A DNA stretch of 64,000 nt from NCBI GenBank assembly GCA_900545515.1, contig UQZA01000005.1:1-64000 (forward strand), in the 5' to 3' direction. Positions 33,514 through 41,751 of the stretch are shown one piece after another. This DNA comes from an uncultured Eubacteriales bacterium (GTDB lineage: Bacteria; Bacillota; Clostridia; Oscillospirales; Oscillospiraceae). Made by a program: the position numbers and the translations under genes. Each line of letters begins with the position of its first letter. The stretch's first letter is position 1. A model generated the notes under the pieces. That model saw only the letters and a list, made by a program, of their open reading frames with translations, did no database searches and was not told where the DNA came from.

Positions 33514-33542
33514 TTTCCATTTTTCCCCGTTCCGGGTAAAAT
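33514..33542 (+). promoter_or_regulatory. Promoter of the rRNA methyltransferase gene
   Basis: TTTCCA, 17 bp, TAAAAT, about 30 nt before the start codon and its AGGAGG site. Confidence 0.45.
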
Positions 33543-33572
33543 GGAGGCACTTGCCAAGACAGGAGGAATCTC

Positions 33573-34898
33573 ATGCTTCCGCCAGCATTTTTAGACCGGG
33601 TCCGGCAGCAGCTGGGGCCGGAATACGAGGCATTTCTGGCCTCCTACCACCGCCCAAGAGCCCTAGGGCTGCGTTTAAACCCATTAAAAACCGACCGCCC
33701 CCCGATATTGCCTTTCACTCTTTCCCCCCTGCCTTGGGCCGCCTACGGCTTCTGGTACCCCTCAGAGGAGCGGCCCGGCCTGCACCCCTGGCATGAGGCG
33801 GGGCTGTACTACCTGCAAGAGCCCAGCGCCATGGCCCCGGCGGAGCTGCTGGGGGTGGAGCCGGGCCTGCGGGTCCTGGATCTGTGCGCCGCTCCCGGCG
33901 GCAAGTCCACCCAGCTGGCGGCCAAGATGCGAGGGCAGGGCCTGTTGGTATGCAACGAGTATCACCCAAAGCGTGCCAAAATTCTCTCCCAGAACGTGGA
34001 GCGCATGGCCATTTCCAACGCCCTGGTACTCCAGGAGACGCCGGAGCGGCTGGCCAAGCGGTTTCCCGGCTGGTTCCACCGGGTGTTGGTGGATGCCCCC
34101 TGCTCCGGGGAGGGGATGTTCCGGAAGGAGGCAGCCGCCCTGGAAGACTGGAGCCCAGAGCTGGTGGAGATGTGCGCCCGGCGGCAGGCCGGGATTCTGG
34201 ACGCAGCGGCGGAGCTTCTGGCCCCCGGCGGGCGTCTGGTGTACTCCACCTGCACCTTCGCCCCCCAAGAGGATGAGGGGGCGGTGGCCGCGTTTCTGGC
34301 CCGCCATCCGGAATTTGAGATTGAGGTCTTGGACGTCCCCTGGTTCTCCCCCGGGGATGGGGCAGCCGGGCCGGGGCTGGAGCATACCTTCCGCCTCTGG
34401 CCCCACAAGCTCCGTGGGGAGGGCCATTACGCCGCCGTCCTCCGCAAAGGGGCCGGGGAGGCGGCTCCGCCGCCGGCTTTCGCCCGGCCGGACCGGCTCC
34501 CGGCCCCCTGGGAGGCCTTCGCCCGGGACCTGGGGGTTCAGCTTCCGGCAGGGAAGGCCCTGGCCTTCGGTCCAAGCTGGTTCTGGGCTCCGGAAGAGCT
34601 GCCGGATCTCACCGGACTCCGGGTTCTGCGGCCCGGCCTGGAGCTGGGCCAGTGCCGGGGGGAGCGGTTCCTGCCGGCCCACGCCCTGGCCCTCTGGCTC
34701 TCCAAAGCCAGCCGGACCTGGAACCTGGACCCCCTGGGCCCGGAGGCCGCCCGGTACCTGGCAGGGGAGGAGCTTCGGGGCAGTCCCTCAGGCTGGACTC
34801 TGGTGACCGTAGGCGGCCTCTCCCTGGGGTGGGCAAAGGGCTCCGGCGGAGTCCTGAAGAACCACTACCCCAAGGGCCTGCGGCGGCGCACCTCTTAG
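33573..34898 (+). CDS. rsmF: RsmF/NOL1-NOP2-type rRNA m5C methyltransferase
   Basis: A 441-residue SAM-dependent methyltransferase. The SAM motif LDLCAAPGGKSTQLAAKM, the motif IV APCSGEG with Cys177, and motif VI YSTCTF with Cys227 (the catalytic cysteine in RNA m5C methyltransferases) are all present. PCSGEGMFRK is typical of the RsmF branch. The C-terminal ~150 residues form the PUA-like RNA-binding part. AGGAGG precedes the ATG. It ends 2 nt from the convergent ABC exporter gene. Exact rRNA target is inferred from the family. Confidence 0.9.
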   Translation: MLPPAFLDRVRQQLGPEYEAFLASYHRPRALGLRLNPLKTDRPPILPFTLSPLPWAAYGFWYPSEERPGLHPWHEAGLYYLQEPSAMAPAELLGVEPGLRVLDLCAAPGGKSTQLAAKMRGQGLLVCNEYHPKRAKILSQNVERMAISNALVLQETPERLAKRFPGWFHRVLVDAPCSGEGMFRKEAAALEDWSPELVEMCARRQAGILDAAAELLAPGGRLVYSTCTFAPQEDEGAVAAFLARHPEFEIEVLDVPWFSPGDGAAGPGLEHTFRLWPHKLRGEGHYAAVLRKGAGEAAPPPAFARPDRLPAPWEAFARDLGVQLPAGKALAFGPSWFWAPEELPDLTGLRVLRPGLELGQCRGERFLPAHALALWLSKASRTWNLDPLGPEAARYLAGEELRGSPSGWTLVTVGGLSLGWAKGSGGVLKNHYPKGLRRRTS

Positions 34899-34900
34899 CC

Positions 34901-36712
34901 TCACACCGCCTTGTCATACTGGCTGGCATATAAGCTGGCATAGAAGCCGCCCTGGGCTAGGAGCTCCTGATGGGTTCCCTGCTCCACAATGTCGCCGTTG
35001 TTGATCACCAGAATCCGGTCAGCATTGACAATGGTGCTCAACCGGTGGGCAATGACAAAGCAGGTACGGCCCCGCATCAATTTGTCCATGGCCTTTTGAA
35101 TGAGGATTTCCGTCCGGGTGTCCACATTGGAGGTGGCCTCGTCCAGAATCAACAGGCGGCGTCCTGTGAGGACCGCCCGGGCAATGGTCAAAAGCTGCTT
35201 TTGGCCCCCGGACAATGTGGTGGATTCATCCCCCACCACTGTGTCATAGCCCTGAGGCAGCGTCCGGATGAAATGGTCGCAGTAGGCCTCGTCGCAGGCC
35301 TTCACAATCTCCTCCCGGGTGGCCTGGGGACGCCCATAGGCTACATTTTCCGCCACGGTCCCCCGGAACAGCCAGGTCTCCTGGAGCACCATGGCGAACA
35401 GCTCCCGGGCCTCGTCCCGGTTCATATCCTCAAGGCTCCGCCCATCGATCAAAATCTCCCCGGCGGAGATATCATAAAATCCCATGAGCAGGTTCACAAT
35501 GGTGGTCTTGCCCGCCCCCGTGGGGCCTACAATGGCAATGGTCTGCCCCGGTTCGGCGGTAAAGCTCAGGTCCCGGATCAGAGGCTGCTTCGGGTCATAG
35601 GAGAAGGACACATGGCGGAACTCCACCCGACCCTGCACCTCCTCCGGCTGCACCTGTCCTTGCCTGGGATCCTCCTCCGGCAGCTCCAGGAGGTGGAAAA
35701 CCCGGCGGGCGGCGGCAGTGGTCCGCTGCATCTGGCTGAGGCCCTCGGAGATTTGCTCCAGAGGAGCAGAAAACTGCCTGGCAAACAAAATCACCGTCAC
35801 CACCGTGCCCACAGGCAGCCTTCCTTTTACAATCAGGTAGCCTCCCACCAGGTTGACGGCGATGTAGGTCAGGGCATTGGCCAGTACGATCATAGGCTGC
35901 ACCAAGCCGGAGACAAAGGCCGCCTGGGCCTGCACCTTCCTCTGCCGCCTGTTGACCTTTTGGTGTTTCTCCACCATGGCCTGCTCCAAATTGTAGGCCT
36001 TGGTGGTGGAGAAATTGGTATACCCCTCCTCCACAATGGAGTACAGCTGCGCCCCTTCCTGGAACATTTTATGGTAGTACTTCTCGCTGGCATTGGAGAT
36101 CACCACCGACAGCAGCATGGAAATGGGTGTTGTGGCCAAGACAATGAGTCCCAGCCGCCAATCCTCCATCAGAAGAGCCACCGCAATCAAGGCAATCTGC
36201 AACAGTCCCTGCATCAGGGTATCCACAATCTGGTGAATGGAGGTCCCCATGGCGGACACATCGTCGGTCATCTGCTCCAGAATCTGTCCCACAGGCGTGC
36301 TGTCCACAAATTTCACCGGCAGGCGCTGGATTTTATCGGACATGCGAATGCGAATGGCGCAGGTGTAATGGCGGCTGACCATGTTGTTCATCAGATACAT
36401 GTTCCCATACCGCACAGCTGCACCCAGTACGTAAACCCCAAACAGGGTCAGCAGTCCCGGCAGAATCTGCTGGACCAGATCCCACAGCGGGTCACCGGAG
36501 ACCTTGGCCTCCCAATATGCACAGATTTCATTGGTGATTTGGCCGGTGAGCTTGGGACCCACCACAGCGCAGGTGATGATGACCATACACAGCAGGCAGC
36601 TGAGGGCCAGCCACTTCCAAATGGGCCGGGCCTCCATAAAGAGCTTTCGGTAAAGCTCCAGCCGCTGGCGGCCAGTCAGTGTGTCGTTGGAGTCGGTTTT
36701 GTGTCGCCTCAT
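34901..36712 (-). CDS. ABC exporter half-transporter (ATPase/permease), second of pair
   Basis: A 603-residue protein with an N-terminal exporter-type membrane domain of six helices (about 25-330) and a C-terminal ATPase: Walker A GPTGAGKT, signature LSGGQKQ, Walker B LLILDEATSNVDTRTE. Most similar by eye to the heterodimeric multidrug type (YheI/YheH, LmrCD). Start at 36712 overlaps the stop of the upstream gene as ATGA. The longer frame to 36829 only overlaps the neighbour. The pair should form one heterodimeric exporter. Confidence 0.93.
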   Translation of the reverse strand: MRRHKTDSNDTLTGRQRLELYRKLFMEARPIWKWLALSCLLCMVIITCAVVGPKLTGQITNEICAYWEAKVSGDPLWDLVQQILPGLLTLFGVYVLGAAVRYGNMYLMNNMVSRHYTCAIRIRMSDKIQRLPVKFVDSTPVGQILEQMTDDVSAMGTSIHQIVDTLMQGLLQIALIAVALLMEDWRLGLIVLATTPISMLLSVVISNASEKYYHKMFQEGAQLYSIVEEGYTNFSTTKAYNLEQAMVEKHQKVNRRQRKVQAQAAFVSGLVQPMIVLANALTYIAVNLVGGYLIVKGRLPVGTVVTVILFARQFSAPLEQISEGLSQMQRTTAAARRVFHLLELPEEDPRQGQVQPEEVQGRVEFRHVSFSYDPKQPLIRDLSFTAEPGQTIAIVGPTGAGKTTIVNLLMGFYDISAGEILIDGRSLEDMNRDEARELFAMVLQETWLFRGTVAENVAYGRPQATREEIVKACDEAYCDHFIRTLPQGYDTVVGDESTTLSGGQKQLLTIARAVLTGRRLLILDEATSNVDTRTEILIQKAMDKLMRGRTCFVIAHRLSTIVNADRILVINNGDIVEQGTHQELLAQGGFYASLYASQYDKAV

Positions 36713-38430
36713 GCCGCATCCCCTCCTGTCTGGGAGACGTAAATCTCCCGGTATACCTGGCACCGGGGCAGCAGCTCCTCGTGGCGGCCCCAGTCCACCA
36801 GGCAGCCCCGGTCCATCACAAAAATGCAATCGGAATTTTTCGCTGTGGTGACCCGCTGGGTCACCACGATCTGGGTCCTGCCCTTCAGCTCCTCTCCCAG
36901 CCGGGCCCGGAGCCTGGACTCTGTGAGAAAATCCAGGGCGGAGAAGCTGTCATCAAACACGTAAATGGGAGCGTCCTGGATGAGGGCCCGGGCGATAGCC
37001 AGCCGCTGCCGCTGGCCACCGGACAGGTTGGTTCCGGATAGCTCCAGCTTATGATCCAGCCCATCAGGCAGGGACTCCACATACTCTTTCATCTGAGCAA
37101 TGTCCAGGGCCCGCCAGACCTCTTCCTCTGTGGCGCCAGGCTTACCCATGGCCACATTTTCCCGGATGGTACCGGCATAAACAGCCGTCTTTTGCAAAAC
37201 ACAGCTGATCTGCCCCCGGATGCAGGAACCGGAAAGCTCCAGGCTGTCCCGTCCGTCCAGGAGAATCCGCCCGGATCCGGGCCGCCGGAAGCCCAATAAC
37301 AGCTGCACCAGGGTACTCTTCCCGCTGCCGGTGCTGCCGATGATGGCCACCCGCTTACCGGCAAAAATCTCCATGGTCACATCCCGAACGGCAGGCTCTG
37401 CTCCCTCTTCGAAGGAAAAGGTCACATGCTCCAGCGTCACGTTGCCGTGGAGTGTCCCATTCGTCCCATTTTCCCGCTCGTCATCCGGCAGGTCCAGCAC
37501 CTGGAGAATCCGCCGGCAGGCCACGGCGGCATGGGGTACCATGACCACGGCAAAGGCCGCACTTAAAATGCTGTTCATAATGTAAGCCACATACTGGATC
37601 ATAGCCAGCACGTCTCCCCCTGTAGCGGCAGAAGCCCCCGTGGCCATTCGCAGGGCACTGAGATAGAGGATCACCAGAACTGCCACATTCAGGCAAAAAC
37701 TGGACAATGGGTTCAAAATTCCCATGGATACATTGGCCTTAATAATGTTCTCTGCCATGACCTCTGTGGCAGAGGCAATTTTTTGCTGCTCATCCGGCTC
37801 CCGGCGGAACGCCCGGATCACCCGGAGGCCCCGAAGCCGCTGGCGCATCAGCTCGTTCTGACGGTCAATGTATTCATCGGATTGCTCCCACAGGGGAGAG
37901 ACCTTACGGCCCACCAGTACCACCACAGCACACACCAGGGGAACGGTACATAAAATCACCGTGGCCAACACCGCATCCACCCGGTAGGCCAGCACCACGC
38001 CGCCCACAAACATGGCCGGAATGGAGATGATACCGCCGGAAAGCATATCCGCCACCCAGGACACCGTATTCACATCCTGGGTGGAGCGGGTCACCAGGGC
38101 TCCGGTATCCATTTTTCCAAAGGACTGATGACCCATGCCCATAACCTTGCCAAATACTGCCCCTCGCAAATTGGCGCTGAAACCGGCCACTGCAGCAGCG
38201 CTCAACTTCCGGCCTAAAATCACTGCAACGGCCCCCACCAGGGCCACCGCCAGCATTTGACCGCAATAGCCCAAAATGACCGTAAAGTCCTTTTCATACA
38301 CCCCTTCATTGACCACCCCACTCATGAGCGTAGGCAGCAGCAGTTGACTGATGGCAGACACCGTCATAAGTACCGCTGCCCCCAGAACCTGAGGCCAAAA
38401 GGGCAACAGATGTCGAAAAATACGTTTCAT
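36709..38430 (-). CDS. ABC exporter half-transporter (ATPase/permease), first of pair
   Basis: A 573-residue half-transporter: six-helix membrane domain (about 1-310), ATPase with Walker A GSTGSGKS, signature LSGGQRQR, and a degenerate Walker B end (IYVFDDSFSALD, with Asp in place of the catalytic Glu). One such non-canonical site is typical of heterodimeric exporters. ATG at 38430 has GAGAGG at 9 nt. The promoter at 38484 contains palindromic sequence, so it is probably repressed by a MarR- or similar regulator encoded elsewhere. Confidence 0.93.
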   Translation of the reverse strand: MKRIFRHLLPFWPQVLGAAVLMTVSAISQLLLPTLMSGVVNEGVYEKDFTVILGYCGQMLAVALVGAVAVILGRKLSAAAVAGFSANLRGAVFGKVMGMGHQSFGKMDTGALVTRSTQDVNTVSWVADMLSGGIISIPAMFVGGVVLAYRVDAVLATVILCTVPLVCAVVVLVGRKVSPLWEQSDEYIDRQNELMRQRLRGLRVIRAFRREPDEQQKIASATEVMAENIIKANVSMGILNPLSSFCLNVAVLVILYLSALRMATGASAATGGDVLAMIQYVAYIMNSILSAAFAVVMVPHAAVACRRILQVLDLPDDERENGTNGTLHGNVTLEHVTFSFEEGAEPAVRDVTMEIFAGKRVAIIGSTGSGKSTLVQLLLGFRRPGSGRILLDGRDSLELSGSCIRGQISCVLQKTAVYAGTIRENVAMGKPGATEEEVWRALDIAQMKEYVESLPDGLDHKLELSGTNLSGGQRQRLAIARALIQDAPIYVFDDSFSALDFLTESRLRARLGEELKGRTQIVVTQRVTTAKNSDCIFVMDRGCLVDWGRHEELLPRCQVYREIYVSQTGGDAA

Positions 38431-38483
38431 ACCGCACATCCTCTCTACCATATTCCCGAGATATAAAACACTGTTACGCGCCC

Positions 38484-38512
38484 ATTTTAGCATAACAATG
38501 TTAACTTGTCAA
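38484..38512 (-). promoter_or_regulatory. Promoter with palindromic operator for the ABC exporter
   Basis: Perfect TTGACA, 17 bp, TAAAAT on the minus strand. The spacer contains TAACATTGTTA, an 11-bp palindrome, and a related sequence (GTAACAGTGTTTTA) lies just downstream of the -10. A repressor bound there would block RNA polymerase. Confidence 0.8.
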
Positions 38513-38569
38513 CCCAAGTATTCTTTCATTGCCTCGGATATTAAACATATGTTTTCTTTCAAGCAACAT

Positions 38570-38600
38570 AAAAGCGGCGAAAGCCATCCGCTCACGCCGC
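38570..38600 (-). terminator. Terminator of a small minus-strand transcript
   Basis: Minus-strand GCGGCG pairs with CGCCGC around 15 bases (with a smaller AGC/GCT pairing inside), followed by TTTTATG. It ends a unit that starts at the promoter at 38758. Confidence 0.6.
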
Positions 38601-38628
38601 AGTACCACACAGAGAAGCAGAGTCTACC

Positions 38629-38721
38629 TCATGCCAACCGATGAAGGCTCCGGAATCCCCACATCCGCACCGCAGGCGCAGTCCAATTGCAATTGTATCC
38701 CAATGCACGCAGCTTTACCAC
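38629..38721 (-). CDS. Possible 30-aa small protein (or untranslated small RNA)
   Basis: A GTG start at 38721 follows GGAGG at 7 nt and opens a 30-codon frame (starts VKLRALGYNCNW, ends GFRSLHRLA). It lies within a complete small unit: promoter at 38758-38786 and terminator at 38570-38600. The other two frames also encode plausible Cys-containing peptides but lack a placed start, so the product may instead be an RNA. No family is recognised. Confidence 0.4.
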   Translation of the reverse strand: MVKLRALGYNCNWTAPAVRMWGFRSLHRLA

Positions 38722-38757
38722 AGGGATTCCTCCTTCCTTTCACAACATAGCAAACGC

Positions 38758-38786
38758 ATTGTAACACCAACAAAGCAACTTGTCAA
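38758..38786 (-). promoter_or_regulatory. Promoter of a small minus-strand transcript
   Basis: Perfect TTGACA, 17 bp, TACAAT on the minus strand. Transcription would begin near 38750, run about 180 nt and stop at the hairpin at 38570-38600, before the ABC exporter promoter. Confidence 0.8.
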
Positions 38787-38833
38787 TGGGCCTTGGAAAA
38801 TTTTGTGTAACCCGGTTTTGGCACAAAATTTCG

Positions 38834-38862
38834 TTGACACCTGCCTTTTGGAAGCTTATACT
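38834..38862 (+). promoter_or_regulatory. Promoter of the mgtE leader and gene
   Basis: Perfect TTGACA, 17 bp, TATACT on the plus strand. The mRNA leader to the mgtE start would be about 200 nt. Confidence 0.85.
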
Positions 38863-38916
38863 AATGAAATGGGGCATTTCTGCCCCCAGATCTGACCAGA
38901 CAAAGGAGGGAACACC

Positions 38917-39000
38917 ATGGACGCAGGCAGTAACGGCACACCGGCGGGCCGAAGTAAACCGGGACCGGAGTCTGCCCTCCCTGGCGCTCCCGTTTCTTGA
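38917..39000 (+). CDS. Leader peptide upstream of mgtE (27 aa)
   Basis: An ATG with an excellent AGGAGGG site 6 nt upstream opens a 27-codon frame (MDAGSNGTPAGRSKPG, ending PGAPVS), rich in Gly, Pro and Ser. It lies inside the mgtE transcript and stops 67 nt before the mgtE start. Because the mgtE ribosome binding site is sequestered in a hairpin (39027-39060), translation of this ORF may control mgtE. Leader ORFs control magnesium transporter genes in enteric bacteria (mgtL, known), but no sequence relation is claimed. Confidence 0.6.
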   Translation: MDAGSNGTPAGRSKPGPESALPGAPVS

Positions 39001-39026
39001 AAATACCGGCCCAATGTGTGTTTTTA

Positions 39027-39060
39027 CTTCCTAATTGCGCAAATACTATGAGTTAGGAGG
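39027..39060 (+). promoter_or_regulatory. Hairpin sequestering the mgtE ribosome binding site
   Basis: CTTCCTAA (39027-39034) can pair with TTAGGAGG (39053-39060), eight pairs with one G-U, across an 18-nt loop. The right arm is the whole Shine-Dalgarno sequence of mgtE, 7 nt before its ATG. Confidence 0.65.
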
Positions 39061-39067
39061 AAACACC

Positions 39068-40444
39068 ATGGAAAATCAAGCCGTCATTCTGGAGAAGATG
39101 ATCACCTCGCTCCTGAATGAAAAAAAGTACCCATCCCTGCGGGACATTTTAGTCACCATGAACCCCAGCGACATTGCCAGCGTTTTTGGCGAGCTGGAGC
39201 CAGACCGCATCCCCTTGCTGTTCCGCCTCCTACCTAAGGAGCAGGCGGCGGAAACCTTTGTGGAAATGGACCCGGAGGCCCAGGAGCTGCTGATTCAGGG
39301 CTTTTCCGACAGCGAGCTCAAGGAAGTGGTGGACGAACTGTACCTGGACGACGCCGTAGACCTGGTGGAGGAGATGCCTGCCAATGTGGTCCGTCGGATT
39401 CTGACCCAGGCTGACCCGGAAACGCGAAAATCCATCAACGAGCTCCTGCGTTACCCCGAAAACTCCGCTGGCTCCATGATGACCACAGAATACGTCACCC
39501 TGCGCCCCTCTATGACGGTGGAAGAGAGTATCCTCCGCATCCGCCGCACCGGCGTGGACAAAGAAACCATCTACACCTGCTACGTCACAGACAACCGGAC
39601 CCTGCTGGGCCTTGTAACTGTAAAAGACCTGCTTCTGGCAGAGGACGACGAGACACCCATCCGAGCCATCATGCAGACCCATGTGATCTCCGTTTCCACC
39701 CTGGCAGATCAGGAAGAGGTGGCCCGAATGTTCGCCAAATACAACTTCCTGGCCCTTCCCGTGGTGGACAACGAAAACCGCATGGTGGGCATTGTCACCT
39801 TTGACGACGCCATGGACGTTATGGAGGAGGAGGCCACCGAGGACATTGAGATCATGGGCGGCATGTCCCCCTCGGAAAAGACTTACAGCCGGGCCACTAC
39901 CTGGGACCTGTTCAAGCAGCGCATCCCCTGGCTGCTCCTGCTGATGGTCTCCGCCACCTTCACCGGCATGATCATCACTGGTTTTGAAAATGCCCTGGCT
40001 GCCCAGGTGGCCCTCACCGCTTTCATTCCCATGCTCATGGACACCGGCGGCAACTCCGGCTCCCAGTCCTCCGTGACCGTCATTCGGGCCCTGTCCCTGG
40101 GAGAATTGGAGTTCCGGGACCTGCCTCAAGTGATCTGGAAGGAAATTCGGACCGCCGTATGCTGTGGTACCGTGCTGGCTGCCGCCTGCTTTTGCAAAAT
40201 TCTGCTGGTGGACCGTCTGCTCATGGGAAACAGCAGCATCACCGTTGCCGTGGCCCTAGTAGTTTGCCTGACCATGGCCATTACCGTGCTCCTGGCCAAA
40301 ACTGTAGGCTGTATTCTGCCCATGTCCGCCAAGCGTCTGGGCTTTGATCCTGCCGTCATGGCCAGCCCCTTCATCACCACCATTGTGGACGCCCTGTCCC
40401 TGCTGGTGTACTTTGGCATTGCCAAGGCCTTACTGGGTGTGTAA
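39068..40444 (+). CDS. mgtE: Magnesium transporter MgtE
   Basis: A 458-residue Mg2+ channel/transporter. It has the cytoplasmic N domain of helical repeats (about 1-130; LLPKEQAAETFVEMDPE), a pair of CBS domains (about 135-250; YVTLRPSMTVEESILRIR, MQTHVISVSTLADQEEV), the connecting helix and five transmembrane helices with the pore motif FIPMLMDTGGNSGSQSS. ATG at 39068 is the start with AGGAGG at 7 nt; a TTG at 39035 lies inside the hairpin. A terminator follows at 40459. Confidence 0.96.
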   Translation: MENQAVILEKMITSLLNEKKYPSLRDILVTMNPSDIASVFGELEPDRIPLLFRLLPKEQAAETFVEMDPEAQELLIQGFSDSELKEVVDELYLDDAVDLVEEMPANVVRRILTQADPETRKSINELLRYPENSAGSMMTTEYVTLRPSMTVEESILRIRRTGVDKETIYTCYVTDNRTLLGLVTVKDLLLAEDDETPIRAIMQTHVISVSTLADQEEVARMFAKYNFLALPVVDNENRMVGIVTFDDAMDVMEEEATEDIEIMGGMSPSEKTYSRATTWDLFKQRIPWLLLLMVSATFTGMIITGFENALAAQVALTAFIPMLMDTGGNSGSQSSVTVIRALSLGELEFRDLPQVIWKEIRTAVCCGTVLAAACFCKILLVDRLLMGNSSITVAVALVVCLTMAITVLLAKTVGCILPMSAKRLGFDPAVMASPFITTIVDALSLLVYFGIAKALLGV

Positions 40445-40458
40445 TTCGCCACATATAC

Positions 40459-40506
40459 CGCCGGGAGTGTTTCAAACCTTTGTTTTGAGACACCCCCGGC
40501 GTTTTT
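40459..40506 (+). terminator. Terminator after mgtE
   Basis: CGCCGGGAGTGTTTCAAA pairs with TTTTGAGACACCCCCGGCG (one bulge), followed by TTTTT. The rest of the gap 40507-40680 shows nothing. Confidence 0.92.
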
Positions 40507-40682
40507 CGAATCCCCCGGTTTGGAAATGGATTTGAAGGAACGTAAACAAAGCGTGTCTTCTCTCCCCCCCCACAGCAAATCATCACGTGGTTTTGGGAAT
40601 GCTCTGCCAGCTCATAAGCAAAATTCACAAAATTAACTCAAAAAAAGTGGCAATTCTCCTCACATAGCTGCAGTCACACCTC

Positions 40683-40711
40683 TTGACCCCTCCCCCTTCC
40701 TGTGATACTAT
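40683..40711 (+). promoter_or_regulatory. Promoter of the YitT-type gene
   Basis: TTGACC, 17 bp, TACTAT, about 80 nt before the start codon. Confidence 0.7.
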
Positions 40712-40792
40712 TTCTCTACCCAGTATGTGGGCCATTCTCTCCCCAGACCGGCCCTAAGAACCGGGTGGGAGATTCTTCGGAGCGGTTCTGTT

Positions 40793-41713
40793 ATGAGACC
40801 TGGTAAAAAAATACTCACCTATGTGGTGATCTTTCTCACCGCCTGGCTGTCTGCACTTTCTTATATCCTATTTGTCTTCCCCAACAACTTCGCCCCCGCT
40901 GGCATCAACGGCCTGTGCACCATGATACAATACGCCTTGGGTATCCGGGTCAGTATCATGAATCTCCTGGTCAACCTTCCTTTGGCACTCCTGGTTTACA
41001 AGATTGTCAGCCGGCCTGTGGCCATTCGCTCTATGATCTATAGTGCGTCTTTTTCCCTGGCCTTGGCAGTTTTGGAGCATGTGCCCCTGGAACAATTTGC
41101 CTACGCCACAGAAAACGGAACCAGCACCATCCTGGGCCCTTTGGTAGCAGGTATCATCAACGGATTCTGCTATAGCGTGGTGCTCCGAAGCGGCTCCAAT
41201 ACCGGCGGGCTTGACTATGTGGCAGCCCTGATTCACTCCAAGCTACCGGAATTCCACTTCCTCACCCTCACCTTCCTGATGAACTGCGTGGTGGCAGGTA
41301 TCTCCTACTTTGTCTATGGTTACCAGATCGAGCCCGTCATCCTGTGCATCCTGTACTGCTTCCTCAGCAGCAACGTATCCGATCGCATTTTGCGCAGCGG
41401 AAAGGCCGCCATCAAGTTTGAGATCGTCACCCAACAGCCCGATGAAATTTCCCAGGAGCTGATTCACCGCCTGGGCCACAGCGCCACCCGTGTGGAGGGC
41501 AAGGGGATGTACTCGGGAGCTGCCACCTCCATTCTCCTGTGCGTGATCAACAAGGGGCAACTGGTGGAATTTGAAAACATCATTCACCGCTATCCGGGCA
41601 CCTTTGCCTACCTCTCCCAGGTGAAGGAAGTTGTAGGCAACTTCAAACACATCAACAAGAACGGCCAGCAGGAGAACCGTCTGCTTGACGACGGCTCCGA
41701 TGGTACGTTATAA
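40793..41713 (+). CDS. YitT family membrane protein
   Basis: A 306-residue protein with five to six predicted transmembrane helices in the first ~190 residues (LTYVVIFLTAWLSALSYILFVFPNNFAPAGINGLCTMIQY), including the YitT-type GSNTGGLDYVAALIHSK, and a C-terminal cytoplasmic DUF2179-type domain (about 215-295; HSATRVEGKGMYSGAATSILLCVI). The family's transport or sensing role is not settled. ATG at 40793 follows GGAG at 10 nt. The promoter of the next gene lies in its last codons. Confidence 0.88.
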   Translation: MRPGKKILTYVVIFLTAWLSALSYILFVFPNNFAPAGINGLCTMIQYALGIRVSIMNLLVNLPLALLVYKIVSRPVAIRSMIYSASFSLALAVLEHVPLEQFAYATENGTSTILGPLVAGIINGFCYSVVLRSGSNTGGLDYVAALIHSKLPEFHFLTLTFLMNCVVAGISYFVYGYQIEPVILCILYCFLSSNVSDRILRSGKAAIKFEIVTQQPDEISQELIHRLGHSATRVEGKGMYSGAATSILLCVINKGQLVEFENIIHRYPGTFAYLSQVKEVVGNFKHINKNGQQENRLLDDGSDGTL

Positions 41714-41714
41714 T
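41685..41714 (+). promoter_or_regulatory. Promoter of the IMP dehydrogenase gene
   Basis: TTGACG, 18 bp, TATAAT, overlapping the stop codon of the YitT-type gene. Confidence 0.75.
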
Positions 41715-41751
41715 AAGAAATATAAAAATCTTTGTTCGGAGGTAGATTCCT

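Noticed and set aside
33715..34682. Long minus-strand frames opposite the rRNA methyltransferase gene
   Set aside because: Pro/Arg/Gly-rich antisense shadows of a gene with intact SAM and catalytic-cysteine motifs.
38870..39067. M-box magnesium riboswitch before mgtE
   Set aside because: I looked for the conserved M-box core segments and did not find them; the leader ORF and SD hairpin are the visible elements instead.
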